In this document: one piece after another, positions 27,826 through 36,576 of the stretch | How positions within the stretch are numbered: position 1 is the stretch's first letter | Layout: every line of letters starts with the position of its first letter | NCBI RefSeq assembly: GCF_020165495.1 | Contig: NZ_JAIUIE010000006.1 | Coordinates: forward strand, 124,001-188,000 | Source of the DNA: Mesorhizobium sp. BR1-1-16 | GTDB lineage: Bacteria; Pseudomonadota; Alphaproteobacteria; Rhizobiales; Kaistiaceae | Direction of reading: 5' to 3' | Length of the DNA stretch: 64,000 nt | The notes under the pieces: generated by a model | Databases searched by the model: none | What the model was told of the DNA's origin: nothing | What the model saw: only the letters and a program-made list of their open reading frames with translations | Program-made: the position numbers and the translations under genes

Positions 27826-28911
27826 ATGCGCTTGTTCGAATGCCGGGCCTGTGCCCACTGGCTGCCTTTCGAAGATTTCGAATGCGAAGGATGCCAGCGG
27901 CCGCTGGGTTTCGTCCCGGCGCAAGGTCATCTGCGTTCGCTCGACGACGCGGGTCCCGGCGTCAGTGGCGAGCAGCTCTATACGGCGCACGGGCTCGACG
28001 AGATGCTCTTCAAGCCCTGCGGCAATCGCCAGCATGGCGTCTGCAACTGGCTGCTGCCCGCTGACAGTCCGGAACAGCTCTGCGTCTGCTGCCGCACCAA
28101 CATGGTGATCCCGGATCTCTCCAGCCAGGTCTATAGCGAGCGCTGGCGCGACATCGAGCTCGCCAAGCACAGGCTGTTCTACAGCCTGCTGCGCTTCGGC
28201 CTCGGCGTCCCGAACAAGGCGGATGATCCGGTTGCCGGCCTCTCCTTCTCATTCCTGGCCGACGAAAACGATGTGCGGGTCCTGACAGGACACGACGAGG
28301 GGCTTATCACGCTCAACATCGTCGAGGCGGATGCTGTGGAACGCGAAAGGGCGCGGACCGACATGCATGAGCCCTATCGGACGCTGCTCGGTCATTTCCG
28401 CCATGAGATCGGTCACTATTATTGGGATCGGCTCGTCCGCGATGCCGGCCGCATCGAGGACTCGCGCGCCGTGTTCGGCGACGAATCCATCGACTACAAC
28501 GGCGCCCTGCAGAATTACTACCAAGGCAATTTCCCGGCCGACTGGCAGGAGCGTTATGTCAGCCAGTATGCGACCGCGCATGCCTGGGAAGATTTCGCCG
28601 AAACCTTCGCGCATTACATGCACATGATCGATACGATCGAGACAGCCTATGCCTTCGGCCTCCGCATCCGGCCCAAGGCGCGTGCGCAGGGCAATGTCGA
28701 CACGACCATCGATTTCGATCCCTATCGCGGCGTCGATTTCAGCGAAATCATCGAGTCCTGGGGGCCCCTCACCCAGGCGATGAACTCGATCAATCGCAGC
28801 ATGGGCCAGCCCGATCTTTATCCGTTCAAGCTCGGCCCCGGCGTCGTCGACAAGCTCGCGTTCATCGACACGCTCCTGCGCAGCAAGGAACAGGCGCTGA
28901 AGGCCGCCTGA
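27826..28911 (+). CDS. Putative zinc-binding metallopeptidase (DUF2248 / Peptidase_Mx family)
   Basis: A 361-residue cytoplasmic protein. The N-terminus is a zinc-ribbon-like part (Cys6, Cys9, Cys20, Cys23) and more Cys follow (65, 73, 86, 88, 89), giving nine in the first 90 residues. The gluzincin motif HEIGHYYW provides His193, Glu194 and His197, and a second conserved region HAWEDFAETFAHYMHM lies near residue 255. This is the pattern of the putative zinc-binding metallopeptidase family seen widely in Proteobacteria; no substrate is known. The start is supported by GGAGTGAAAG directly before the ATG. The stop is ten bases from the convergent trypsin-like gene. Confidence 0.9.
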   Translation: MRLFECRACAHWLPFEDFECEGCQRPLGFVPAQGHLRSLDDAGPGVSGEQLYTAHGLDEMLFKPCGNRQHGVCNWLLPADSPEQLCVCCRTNMVIPDLSSQVYSERWRDIELAKHRLFYSLLRFGLGVPNKADDPVAGLSFSFLADENDVRVLTGHDEGLITLNIVEADAVERERARTDMHEPYRTLLGHFRHEIGHYYWDRLVRDAGRIEDSRAVFGDESIDYNGALQNYYQGNFPADWQERYVSQYATAHAWEDFAETFAHYMHMIDTIETAYAFGLRIRPKARAQGNVDTTIDFDPYRGVDFSEIIESWGPLTQAMNSINRSMGQPDLYPFKLGPGVVDKLAFIDTLLRSKEQALKAA

Positions 28912-28920
28912 CGCCCCGCG

Positions 28921-29790
28921 TTAGAAGCCGCTACCCGCGAGGCTTCGGCCTGCGGCAAGAATGGCAGCGTCGGTGCCGAGCGCCGTCGTGACGCTGCCGC
29001 CCTTCTCGTTATAGGGAGCCCCATTCAGGGCCGGATCCCGCCAGGGTCCGGTCGTGATGGTAATCCCGCGAAACGCCAGCTGGCCGTTGATGCGCGCGAG
29101 GTTCATGCCGCCCGAGGACGCCCCGGTCGCGTCGCAGTCAGTGCGGAAGAATGACGTCTTCTCGGTCGAGACCGGCTTTCTGCGGACGGTGCAGCCCTGC
29201 ACCACGGGCATGCCGCGATCGACCTCACGCGCCATGTCGGCAGGATGCGCCGTCACCACGATGAGCTTTTCCCCAGGCGTCACGGGGATATCCGCCTTGA
29301 CCGGAAACGGCGCCGCGGCGGCCAGAGGCTCGGCGAGGCGAACGATCGCATAATCACTGTTGGAGCCGGGCTTCGGCTTGCGGGCGCCGAACCGCGCATG
29401 GGCGTCGTCGACCAGGAGATCGATCATCACCGGATCGGCGGCCTGATTCTTGAAGAAGCACTTCCAGCGCCGCTGTCCCGATGGCTCGAAGAAGACATGC
29501 GCAGCGGTCAGGATCTGCTGATTGTCGAGAAAGAGCGCCGCCGACCCGACCGATGGCGATGGCGACAGGCATCCGACATAGCCGGAGACCGCCCGGATGC
29601 GCGCGATGTCGGCGGCATCGAGCCCGAGTGACGGGCCGAGCCGCACGAGCGAATCACGTCCGTCCTCGCCATCGATGATGTTGACGTGAACGACCGGCGA
29701 ACGATCCGGCGGCACGGCCGGCGCCGATGGCCCGAGGGCGGCGGCAGGGGTGATGAAAAGGGCGAAAATGACAGGGAGAACAGCGCGCAT
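28921..29790 (-). CDS. Exported trypsin-like serine protease
   Basis: A 289-residue protein with a signal peptide (RAVLPVIFALFITPAAALG, cleaved near residue 19), so periplasmic or secreted. The chymotrypsin-fold triad is readable: His98 in ILTAAHVF, Asp146 in SNSDYAIVRL, Ser226 in GASSGGMN. The last is a weaker form of GDSGGP, with Ser in place of the Asp before the nucleophile, which may alter activity. The two Cys at 74 and 111 and the pair at 200 and 219 may be disulfides. No PDZ domain is present. ATG at 29790 is the start that gives a clean signal peptide. Confidence 0.82.
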   Translation of the reverse strand: MRAVLPVIFALFITPAAALGPSAPAVPPDRSPVVHVNIIDGEDGRDSLVRLGPSLGLDAADIARIRAVSGYVGCLSPSPSVGSAALFLDNQQILTAAHVFFEPSGQRRWKCFFKNQAADPVMIDLLVDDAHARFGARKPKPGSNSDYAIVRLAEPLAAAAPFPVKADIPVTPGEKLIVVTAHPADMAREVDRGMPVVQGCTVRRKPVSTEKTSFFRTDCDATGASSGGMNLARINGQLAFRGITITTGPWRDPALNGAPYNEKGGSVTTALGTDAAILAAGRSLAGSGF

Positions 29791-29992
29791 AGCGGAACCA
29801 TGACATGCCGCGAGGCCGTCGTCACCGGGCCTGGGCAAGGCCCGCGAAGCTGGAGCTTGTCTCTGCCGAGAAATAAGGCAGATTAAGCGGCGAATCGATC
29901 CTCACGTGGCATTCTGACCTGCAGAAGCCTTGCGGTAACGGCTTTGCCGAGCGCATCCTCTGCAAGGGCAGTCGGTTTGGGCGAAGGCTATC

Positions 29993-30562
29993 ATGGCGAC
30001 GATCACGCGCAGCGCTGTCGGCTACTACGCCGATTTCTTCGTCTACCCGCTTGTTCTCATCGCGCTCGTGATGACGACGATCCTGTCGACGAGCGCCTCC
30101 GACCCGCTGCTATGGATCGTGGCGGTGCTGGCTGGCCTATTTGCATGGACGCTGGCGGAATACATCATCCACCGGGTCATCCTGCACAATGTCGTCTATT
30201 TCCGGGATCTGCATGACCAGCATCACGCCAGCCCGACCGAACTGATTGGAACGCCGATCTGGATGAGCTCCTCGATCCTCATCGTGGCCGTCCTGCTGCC
30301 GTCCTGGTGGTTGTTCGGCGTTCCCTATGGCAGCGGCTTCACATTCGGCATGACGGCTGGCTACCTCACCTATTCGTTCGCCCATCACGTGCTGCATCAT
30401 TGGCGCATGTTGCCCGGGCATCCGCTCTATGGCTGGAAGCGTCAGCATGCGCTGCACCACTTCCGCCATGACGAAGGCAATTTCGGCGTGACGACGCTTT
30501 TCTGGGACCACGTCTTCGGCACGGCCCTCAAGGCTCAAAAACCGTCCCAACGGCAGAGCTGA
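29993..30562 (+). CDS. Fatty acid hydroxylase / sterol desaturase superfamily membrane protein
   Basis: A 189-residue integral membrane protein with about four hydrophobic helices and the histidine clusters of the di-iron superfamily: EYIIHRVILH (His60, His65), DLHDQHH (His74, His77, His78), HHVLHHW (His131-136) and QHALHHFRH (His152-159). These ligands line a cytoplasmic di-iron site that hydroxylates or desaturates lipid chains. It is short compared with carotene hydroxylases and fatty acid 2-hydroxylases (about 200-250), but the histidine set is complete. The substrate is unknown. A GC-rich hairpin begins at its stop codon. Confidence 0.85.
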   Translation: MATITRSAVGYYADFFVYPLVLIALVMTTILSTSASDPLLWIVAVLAGLFAWTLAEYIIHRVILHNVVYFRDLHDQHHASPTELIGTPIWMSSSILIVAVLLPSWWLFGVPYGSGFTFGMTAGYLTYSFAHHVLHHWRMLPGHPLYGWKRQHALHHFRHDEGNFGVTTLFWDHVFGTALKAQKPSQRQS

Positions 30563-30596
30563 CAGCAGCCGGCACGTCCGCGCGGGCTGCTGTCAG
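30559..30596. terminator. Hairpin between convergent genes
   Basis: A perfect 12-bp stem (30559-30570 with 30585-30596) with a 14-base loop, starting on the stop codon of the hydroxylase-like gene and ending ten bases before the stop of the convergent permease gene. No T-run follows, so it may be a 3' stabiliser or a weak bidirectional terminator. Confidence 0.55.
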
Positions 30597-30605
30597 TCAG
30601 TGCGA

Positions 30606-31625
30606 TCAGACCTTGCGCCGACGTGACTTGGCGAACGTGTCGAAAGCGACCGCCAGCACGATGATCACGCCGATGATGATCTGCTGGATGTAGGACGAGA
30701 CATTCATCAGCACCAGGCCGTTCAGCAGCACGCCGATCAGGATCGAGCCGATGATCGTCCCGAAGATCGTGCCGACGCCGCCGAACAGCGATGTCCCGCC
30801 GATCACCACCGAGGCGATGACGGTGAGCTCATAGCCGGTTCCTGCGACCGCCTCGGCCGAATTGAGCCGCGCTGCGAGCACGAACGAGCCGAGCCCGGCA
30901 AAGAAGCCCATGATGACATAGACGCTGCAGATGATGGCCGTGACGTTGAGGCCGGAGAGCCGCGCCGCCTCGGGATTGCCGCCGACGGCATAGATCTGCC
31001 GTCCATAGCGCGTGTAGCGCAGCACGATATGCGCCAGCAGGCCGCAGACGAGGAAGATGATGACCGGCACCGGCACCGGGCCGATCTTGCCCTGGCCCCA
31101 CCAGGTGAAATCATGCTCGAAGCCGGAGATCGGGCCGCCGGCCGCAAACAGCAGTGCCGCGCCGCGAAACACTGACATGCCGCCAAGCGTCACGACAAAG
31201 GGCGGAACCTTCAGCCGCGTGATCGAAAAGCCCTGGACGAGACCACCGGCAATGCCGATGGCGATCGCCGCCAGCGCCGCAAGTTCCCAGCCATAGCCGA
31301 CACCGCCCTCCCCGACCGTGAACCGGTCCTGCATGCCGCCCTTGGCGACCGCTGCCGCCACAAGACCAGCAAACGCCAGCAGCGAGCCGACCGAAAGGTC
31401 GATGCCGGCGGTGAGAATGACGAAGGTCATGCCGATCGCCAGCAGCCCCGTGATCGAGACCTGCCGCATGACATTGAAGAGGTTGATCGACGACATGAAC
31501 CGCGGCTCGAGCACCGCAAACACCGCCATCAGCACGACGAGGAAGATCAGCGGCGCGAACCGCGCAAGAAATCCAAAAAGATCGACGCTGCCGCTGTCCG
31601 CCGCGCCCTGCTTCACCTCAGCCAT
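30606..31625 (-). CDS. Sugar ABC transporter permease, RbsC-like (CUT2)
   Basis: A 339-residue inner-membrane permease of the BPD_transp_2 family with eight to ten helices. Family signatures include the early MSSINLFNVMRQVSITGLLA, GMTFVILTAGIDLSVGS, and VVIGGTSLFGGVGTIFGTI in the cytoplasmic coupling loop. It forms the membrane channel of a CUT2 importer with the ATPase upstream (44-base gap) and the binding protein beyond. Only one permease gene is present, as usual for CUT2. It is the last gene of the operon. Confidence 0.92.
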   Translation of the reverse strand: MAEVKQGAADSGSVDLFGFLARFAPLIFLVVLMAVFAVLEPRFMSSINLFNVMRQVSITGLLAIGMTFVILTAGIDLSVGSLLAFAGLVAAAVAKGGMQDRFTVGEGGVGYGWELAALAAIAIGIAGGLVQGFSITRLKVPPFVVTLGGMSVFRGAALLFAAGGPISGFEHDFTWWGQGKIGPVPVPVIIFLVCGLLAHIVLRYTRYGRQIYAVGGNPEAARLSGLNVTAIICSVYVIMGFFAGLGSFVLAARLNSAEAVAGTGYELTVIASVVIGGTSLFGGVGTIFGTIIGSILIGVLLNGLVLMNVSSYIQQIIIGVIIVLAVAFDTFAKSRRRKV

Positions 31626-31669
31626 GCCCCTCGCCTTCCTCCACTCGACGCCCGGTGTCCGTCGTCCGC

Positions 31670-33211
31670 TCAGGCGGCGCGGCTCGTTGTCCCGAGCGTC
31701 ATCATCGCCATCAATTTTTCTTGCGTCGCGTCGGCCCGCATCATCTCGCCGGTCACGTGGCCCTCGCGCATGGTGACGATGCGGTCGGCGACCGAGAGCA
31801 CTTCCGGCAATTCCGAGCTGATCGCGATCACCGCGATGCCGGATCGCGCCATCTCGAACAGCAGATTATGCACCTCGACCTTGGCGCCGACGTCGATGCC
31901 GCGCGTCGGCTCGTCGACGATCAGCACCTTCGGCCTGAGCGCCAGCCAGCGCGCCAGAACGACCTTCTGCTGGTTGCCGCCGGAGAGATTGCCGACCGCC
32001 TGCTCAGGTCCGGCCATCCGTATATTCAGCAGTTTGCGATACTCTTCGACGAGGCCGCGCTCCTTCGCTTCGTCGATGAAGATACCGAAGCGCCCGATCC
32101 GATCGAGCGCCGCGACGGAAACATTGGTGCGGATCGCCTGCGACAGGAACAGCGCTTGCAGCTTGCGGTCTTCGGGCACGAGGCCGATGCCATGCGCGAT
32201 CGCGTCGCGCGGCGTGCGGATCGTGACCGGCGCGCCATCGACGAACACTTCGCCCGAATCGAACGGATCAGCGCCGAAGATCGCCCGCGCCGTTTCGGTT
32301 CGCCCGGCGCCGACTAGCCCGGCGATGCCGAGGATCTCACCCCGGCGCACATGCAGCGAGACATCGCGAATTTCGGTCGCGTGCGGATCCTGCGCCGTGC
32401 GGAGCCGTGTCAGCCGCTTGACCTCGAGCGCGACGGGACCCGGCTCGGCAGCTTCGCGCTGCGCGAACAGCGCGTTGACCTCGCGGCCGACCATCAGGCG
32501 GATGATGCCGTCGATCGTGATGTCCGAGACGCTGCCGGCGCCGACATTGCGGCCATCACGGAGCACCGTGTAGCGGTCGCACACCTCCATCACTTCTTCG
32601 AGGCGATGCGTCACGAAAATGATCGAGATGCCCTCGTCCTTGAGACGGCGGACGATCTTGAACAGCTTCTCGACCTCTGCGAGCGACAGAGCCGAGGTCG
32701 GCTCGTCCATGATGATGACGCGCGAATCCATCGAAAGCGCACGCGCGATCTCGACCATCTGCTGCTCGGCCACAGAGAGATTGCGAACAAGCGTCATCGG
32801 ATTGCGTTCAAGCCCGATCCGGCGGGTGAGCTTCTCGGTCTCGGCCGCCATGCGCGCCCAGCTGACAAACGGCCAACGGCCGGGCTCGCGGCCGATGAAC
32901 ACGTTCTCGGCGATGCTCATGTCGGGCGCGAGCGTGAATTCCTGGTAGATCGTGACGATGCCAAGCTGCTGCGCCGCATGCGGATTAGCGAGCGTGACCG
33001 GCTTGCCGTCGAAGAGGATCTCGCCCTGGTCGGGCGATTGCGCCCCGGCGAGGATCTTCAGCAGCGTCGATTTCCCGGCGCCGTTCTCGCCGAGAAGCGC
33101 GTGAATTTCCTGCCGATCGACCTCAAGCTGGACACCATCAAGCGCCTTGACGCCGGGGAAGCTCTTGGTGATGCCGGTCATCTTGAGCAGCGGCGGCGCG
33201 GCGGCGGTCAT
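31670..33211 (-). CDS. Sugar ABC transporter ATP-binding protein, RbsA-like
   Basis: A 513-residue protein with two tandem ABC domains. The first has Walker A GENGAGKSTLLKIL, a signature NLSVAEQQMVEIARAL and Walker B VIIMDEPTSAL; the second has the degenerate GLVGAGRTETARAIF in place of Walker A, signature LSGGNQQKVVLARWL and Walker B VLIVDEPTRGID. This asymmetry is normal for the RbsA/MglA family. It energises uptake of a monosaccharide; ribose, xylose, galactose or a sugar alcohol are all possible. ATG at 33211 has GAGG six bases upstream; a longer frame to 33292 has no homology. Confidence 0.93.
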   Translation of the reverse strand: MTAAAPPLLKMTGITKSFPGVKALDGVQLEVDRQEIHALLGENGAGKSTLLKILAGAQSPDQGEILFDGKPVTLANPHAAQQLGIVTIYQEFTLAPDMSIAENVFIGREPGRWPFVSWARMAAETEKLTRRIGLERNPMTLVRNLSVAEQQMVEIARALSMDSRVIIMDEPTSALSLAEVEKLFKIVRRLKDEGISIIFVTHRLEEVMEVCDRYTVLRDGRNVGAGSVSDITIDGIIRLMVGREVNALFAQREAAEPGPVALEVKRLTRLRTAQDPHATEIRDVSLHVRRGEILGIAGLVGAGRTETARAIFGADPFDSGEVFVDGAPVTIRTPRDAIAHGIGLVPEDRKLQALFLSQAIRTNVSVAALDRIGRFGIFIDEAKERGLVEEYRKLLNIRMAGPEQAVGNLSGGNQQKVVLARWLALRPKVLIVDEPTRGIDVGAKVEVHNLLFEMARSGIAVIAISSELPEVLSVADRIVTMREGHVTGEMMRADATQEKLMAMMTLGTTSRAA

Positions 33212-33321
33212 GGCAACCTCGGGCGCCGAAACGGCGGCGTCTTGCGGGATCGGAACATCTGACAGAAGACATGAAGCGTCCGGACGGCGCATAGCGGCGT
33301 CCGGACGCGAAGGCGCAAAGA

Positions 33322-34278
33322 TTACTTCACTTCGCCAAGGCGCTCGGCGATGTCGAGGTTATCCTTGGTGATCGCGACCGGGGTCAGCAGCGTCACAGCT
33401 TCGGCCGGCTTCTTCTTGTCCTTGATGAACGCGACCAGCATATCGACGCCCATGGCGCTCTGCTTGCCGGGGAACTGCTCGATCGTCGCCGTCAGGCCGC
33501 CGTCGCGGACCTGTGCCAGCGCTTCGGGAAGCGCGTCGAAGCCGATGATCGCAATGCCCTGGAGGTTGCGGCCCTTGACGGCCTCGAGTGCGCCGAGCGC
33601 CATGTCGTCATTGGCGGCGACGATGACCTTCGGCGGCTCGGCAAGGCCCGAAAGCGCCGCCTCGGTGACCGAAAGGCCCTTGGCGCGGTCGAAGCCGGCC
33701 GTCTGCTCGAAGACGATCTTGTACTTGTCGGTCGCCTTGTCGAGGACGTTGTGCAGGCCCTTGTTGCGGTCGATCGCCGGCGAGGCGCCCGACTGGCCCT
33801 GAAGGTTGACGATGGTCGCGCCGTCCGGGAACATCTTCATGACAAGTTCGCCCTGGGCTTCGCCGCCCTTGACGTTGTCGGCGCCGATATGGCCGAGAAT
33901 GCCCTCGACCTGCGCGACGCGGCGGTCGACCGTCACCACCGGAATGCCGGCCTCGACAGCCTGCTGCAGCGCCGGCGCCATGGCGTCGACTTCATTCGGG
34001 CTGATCACGATGCCCTGGACGCCCTTGGTGATCGCGGCCTCGATATCGGCCGTCTGCTTCGGCGAGGACACCTGGCCGTCGGATTCGATCACCGCAACGC
34101 CCTGCTTCGCGGCCTCGGCCTTGAAGGCGTTCATCATGTGGACGAAGAACGGGAATGTAAGGCCGGGGACCGAGGCGAGGATGGTCACATCCTCGGCCTG
34201 CGCGCGCACCGGCGCCGTGGACATGGCCGCAAGCGCGATCGCGCCGGCGGCAAGGATAGACCTTGCAGTCTTGGACAT
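33322..34278 (-). CDS. Sugar ABC transporter periplasmic binding protein, RbsB-like
   Basis: A 318-residue Peripla_BP_4 protein with a signal peptide (RSILAAGAIALAAMSTAPVRAQA). Its two-lobed fold shows the family motifs PFFVHMMNAFKAEA, GIVISPNEVDAMAPALQQA, VDRRVAQVEGILGHIGADN and ANDDMALGALEAVKG. It delivers the sugar to the permease encoded downstream. The ribosome site GGGAGGAATTCG before ATG is very strong. Upstream at 34359-34366 is a short AATCGATT palindrome in an AT-rich stretch, which could be a LacI-family operator, but no regulator gene is nearby. No sugar kinase, isomerase or dehydrogenase is linked, so the substrate stays open. Confidence 0.92.
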   Translation of the reverse strand: MSKTARSILAAGAIALAAMSTAPVRAQAEDVTILASVPGLTFPFFVHMMNAFKAEAAKQGVAVIESDGQVSSPKQTADIEAAITKGVQGIVISPNEVDAMAPALQQAVEAGIPVVTVDRRVAQVEGILGHIGADNVKGGEAQGELVMKMFPDGATIVNLQGQSGASPAIDRNKGLHNVLDKATDKYKIVFEQTAGFDRAKGLSVTEAALSGLAEPPKVIVAANDDMALGALEAVKGRNLQGIAIIGFDALPEALAQVRDGGLTATIEQFPGKQSAMGVDMLVAFIKDKKKPAEAVTLLTPVAITKDNLDIAERLGEVK

Positions 34279-34427
34279 CGAATTCCTCCCAAACCTGCCC
34301 TCTTTAGTGGGGCTGAAAGAACCATGCCGTAGGCGCCGCGTCCGCGCAATCTGTTTTCAATCGATTTACAGGGGCAGCATCGGGCAGGCAGGGAGATGGC
34401 CCGCCCAGCCCGACGTAATGATCCGGC

Positions 34428-35462
34428 TCAACGCTTTCGGAAGCCCGCATAGCCCCCGTCGGCGTCGTAGAGCACGTCAAATCCGTTCAGGAAATGGAAG
34501 CTCGTGTTCACGAAGGGGGGCTTGTCCGAGACGTCGAGATGAACAGCCGAAGGCGCCATCGGCGACGTGTCGCCAGAACTGAAGCTGTAGAGTGGCTCGC
34601 TGCCGGCATCCGTCCCCAGAAGGATCGCCACCGATGTGCCATCGGGAAGCGGTCCACTCGCCGCTTGCGACGATGGCACGGTCATGAACATGGCGCCAAC
34701 GCCGGTATCGACCAGCATCGAACCGCAGGCCGGCGGCGTCTGCCCGCTGAGGGAGATGCAGGCCGGAACACCCTTCCAGTCCGGCAGATCGGCCTGGCGC
34801 TCTAGCTTCACGAAGCGATAGTCGCCGCGCGCGCTTTCCTTCGTCAGCCCGACATGGATGCCGTCGGCGGTCAGGATATATCCCTTGCGTTGCTCGCCTT
34901 CGGCCGCGACGCGCAGAACCGGATTCTTGTCTGGCGTGCTCTGGCCCTGGCGATCACCCTCACGGCCGAAGCCGATGCCGACCATCGCAATGTCGCGCGG
35001 ATCGTCCGACGGCCGGCAGTCACGCGCTGTCTCGAGACAGGCGACGCGCGTCACAGCGAGAACTGGCATCGGTTCGGTCGTAACCGACGCCCCATCCTTG
35101 CCCGAGAGGGTCAGGGGCGTCGTCACCCAGGAACCGAGCATCACGCGGCCGGAACTCGTGTAAGTGAGCTTTCCGTCGCCGAGCACCGGCAGCTGATCGA
35201 AATTCGGAATGAAACTCGCGGCGACGACGACGCCGGTCGAGCCGGAATCGAGCGTCGCATGCAGTACACGCTCGCCGAACGAAAGGCCGATGCTCGGCGT
35301 CTTGGCGATATCGCTGCCCTCGGCGTTCAGATACCGCAGGAAAACACCGGCCTTGTAGCGCTCGTAATCCGGACGATCCTCCGCGAAAGCCGGGTGGCCC
35401 TGCACAAGCACGGCGAGAGTGACCGCTGCAAAGGCAGCGGCGCGATAGCTCTGGATAGCCAT
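34428..35462 (-). CDS. Exported pepsin-like aspartic protease-fold protein
   Basis: A 344-residue protein with a signal peptide (cleaved after AFA near residue 27). Two aspartic-protease-type motifs are present: Asp72 in TLDSGSTGVVV and Asp252 in MLVDTGVGAMFM, 180 residues apart, about the spacing of the two catalytic Asp in bilobed pepsins (Asp32 and Asp215). The C-terminus SFHFLNGFDVLYDADGGYAG resembles the pepsin closing segment (FLR-YYxVFDRxxNRxG). Cys pairs at 142/149 and 235/246 could be disulfides. The second motif reads DTGV rather than DTGT/S, which may reduce catalysis. The fold call is by motif reading only. The stop of the AIM24-family gene is four bases upstream, so they are co-transcribed. 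Confidence 0.6.
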   Translation of the reverse strand: MAIQSYRAAAFAAVTLAVLVQGHPAFAEDRPDYERYKAGVFLRYLNAEGSDIAKTPSIGLSFGERVLHATLDSGSTGVVVAASFIPNFDQLPVLGDGKLTYTSSGRVMLGSWVTTPLTLSGKDGASVTTEPMPVLAVTRVACLETARDCRPSDDPRDIAMVGIGFGREGDRQGQSTPDKNPVLRVAAEGEQRKGYILTADGIHVGLTKESARGDYRFVKLERQADLPDWKGVPACISLSGQTPPACGSMLVDTGVGAMFMTVPSSQAASGPLPDGTSVAILLGTDAGSEPLYSFSSGDTSPMAPSAVHLDVSDKPPFVNTSFHFLNGFDVLYDADGGYAGFRKR

Positions 35463-35466
35463 GACC

Positions 35467-36156
35467 TCACCCCTGCTTCGGCAGATAATGGCTGACGCTG
35501 TGGGCCAGACCCGGCAAGGTCAGCGTCTGCAACCACACCCTACCCGGCCCGGTCAGCCGCGCCATGAACAGATCGCCGGAGGCAAAGAACGTCGAGTGAA
35601 TGCCGCGCAGGGACGTCATTTCGAAATTGACGCCTTGGTCGAACAGGCCGACATGACCGGGGTGGACCATGATCGACTGGCCGGCGGTCAGATCATATTT
35701 GACGATCTCGCCGCCGAGCTCGACGAAGGCCTTGCCCGAGCCCTCGATCTTCTGCAGCACAAAGCCCTCGCCGCCGAACACGCCGGCACCGAGATTCTGC
35801 TGCAGCCCGCTCGCGACGACGATGCCGCTGGTGCCGCACAGGAAGCCGTGGCGATGCACGAGATAGCCACCGCCTGAAACGTCGAGCTCGATGATCTGCC
35901 CGGGCAGCCGCGCCGCGAAGCCGACAAGACCGGCACCTTCGGAGGCGCGAAACTCCGTCGTGACGAGACCGCCGCCGGAAACGGCCCGGCTGACGAGCCC
36001 AAACAGGCCGCCACTCCCGCCCGCGCCGAGCGAGCTATGCAGCGTCACGCCGCCCGCCATCCATGAGAGCGCTTCGGGAACCCCGACCAGGCTCTCGCCG
36101 GACTGCAGTTCTACTTCGAGGACCGGCAATACGCTGCCGATGATCTTGCTTTGCAT
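35467..36156 (-). CDS. TIGR00266 / AIM24 family protein
   Basis: A 229-residue beta-rich protein of the AIM24 (TIGR00266) family, recognised by GESLVGVPEALSWMAGGVTL near the start, the Gly-rich SRAVSGGGLVTTEFRA, HRHGFLCGTSGIVVASG, and SIMVHPGHVGLFDQGVNFEM. No signal peptide or membrane segment is seen, so it is probably cytoplasmic. In yeast Aim24 supports mitochondrial inner-membrane organisation; the bacterial role is unknown. ATG at 36156 follows GAGGGGCC. It is the first gene of a two-gene operon with the pepsin-like protein. Confidence 0.88.
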   Translation of the reverse strand: MQSKIIGSVLPVLEVELQSGESLVGVPEALSWMAGGVTLHSSLGAGGSGGLFGLVSRAVSGGGLVTTEFRASEGAGLVGFAARLPGQIIELDVSGGGYLVHRHGFLCGTSGIVVASGLQQNLGAGVFGGEGFVLQKIEGSGKAFVELGGEIVKYDLTAGQSIMVHPGHVGLFDQGVNFEMTSLRGIHSTFFASGDLFMARLTGPGRVWLQTLTLPGLAHSVSHYLPKQG

Positions 36157-36500
36157 GGGAGGCCCCTCATCCGCGGTGAACAAACGCCATCGATAACGCC
36201 GCCCAGACGCTGCCAACGGAACCGAGCGTCTTGGGGATGTTCGCTTTCTACGGCTCAAGCCTTAACGCTTGATTCCGAAGATGGCTGCGATTGTTCAGAA
36301 GACGAATTTCTGCTGGATGACTGCCCGCGCAGACCCTGCAACATAGCGCGATCATCACACGCTGTTAGTCACAGCTCAGCAGCAGGTCCGGCGATCAGGA
36401 GCTCGGCGAACTTGGCGCGCAGCCATCGCGGCACACGATCCCGCCCTTCACAGACGACATCAATCAGCGCCGATAAGATCTTGGAATTGAGGGGAAGTTT
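36157..36500. other. Intergenic region 3' of tRNA-Lys
   Basis: These 344 bases lie between the AIM24-family gene and the 3' end of tRNA-Lys, both read on the minus strand. They hold the operon promoter and, on the minus strand from about 36490 to 36383, a short frame ending in RVPRWLRAKFAELLIAGP and a stop; it has no start codon of its own and lower GC at third positions than neighbouring genes, so it may be a gene remnant. No direct repeat of the tRNA 3' end is seen. Confidence 0.4.
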
Positions 36501-36576
36501 TGGTGGGTGCACTAGGGATCGAACCTAGGACAAGCTGATTAAGAGTCAGCTGCTCTACCAACTGAGCTATGCACCC
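36501..36576 (-). tRNA. tRNA-Lys (anticodon CTT)
   Basis: A complete cloverleaf on the minus strand: acceptor GGGTGCA pairs with TGCACCC, the D arm is GCTC-AGTTGGTA-GAGC, the anticodon stem GCTGA/TCAGC encloses CTCTTAA (anticodon CTT), and the T arm is CTAGG-TTCGATC-CCTAG. Discriminator A and an encoded CCA complete a 76-base gene. Confidence 0.97.

Noticed and set aside
30606-34278. Assignment of the ABC transporter to ribose specifically
   Set aside because: CUT2 components do not reveal their sugar by sequence alone and no sugar-metabolism gene is linked.
36501-36576. tRNA-Lys as an integration site of a genomic island
   Set aside because: No integrase, no duplicated tRNA 3' end and no shift in composition of complete genes on either side was seen in the window.
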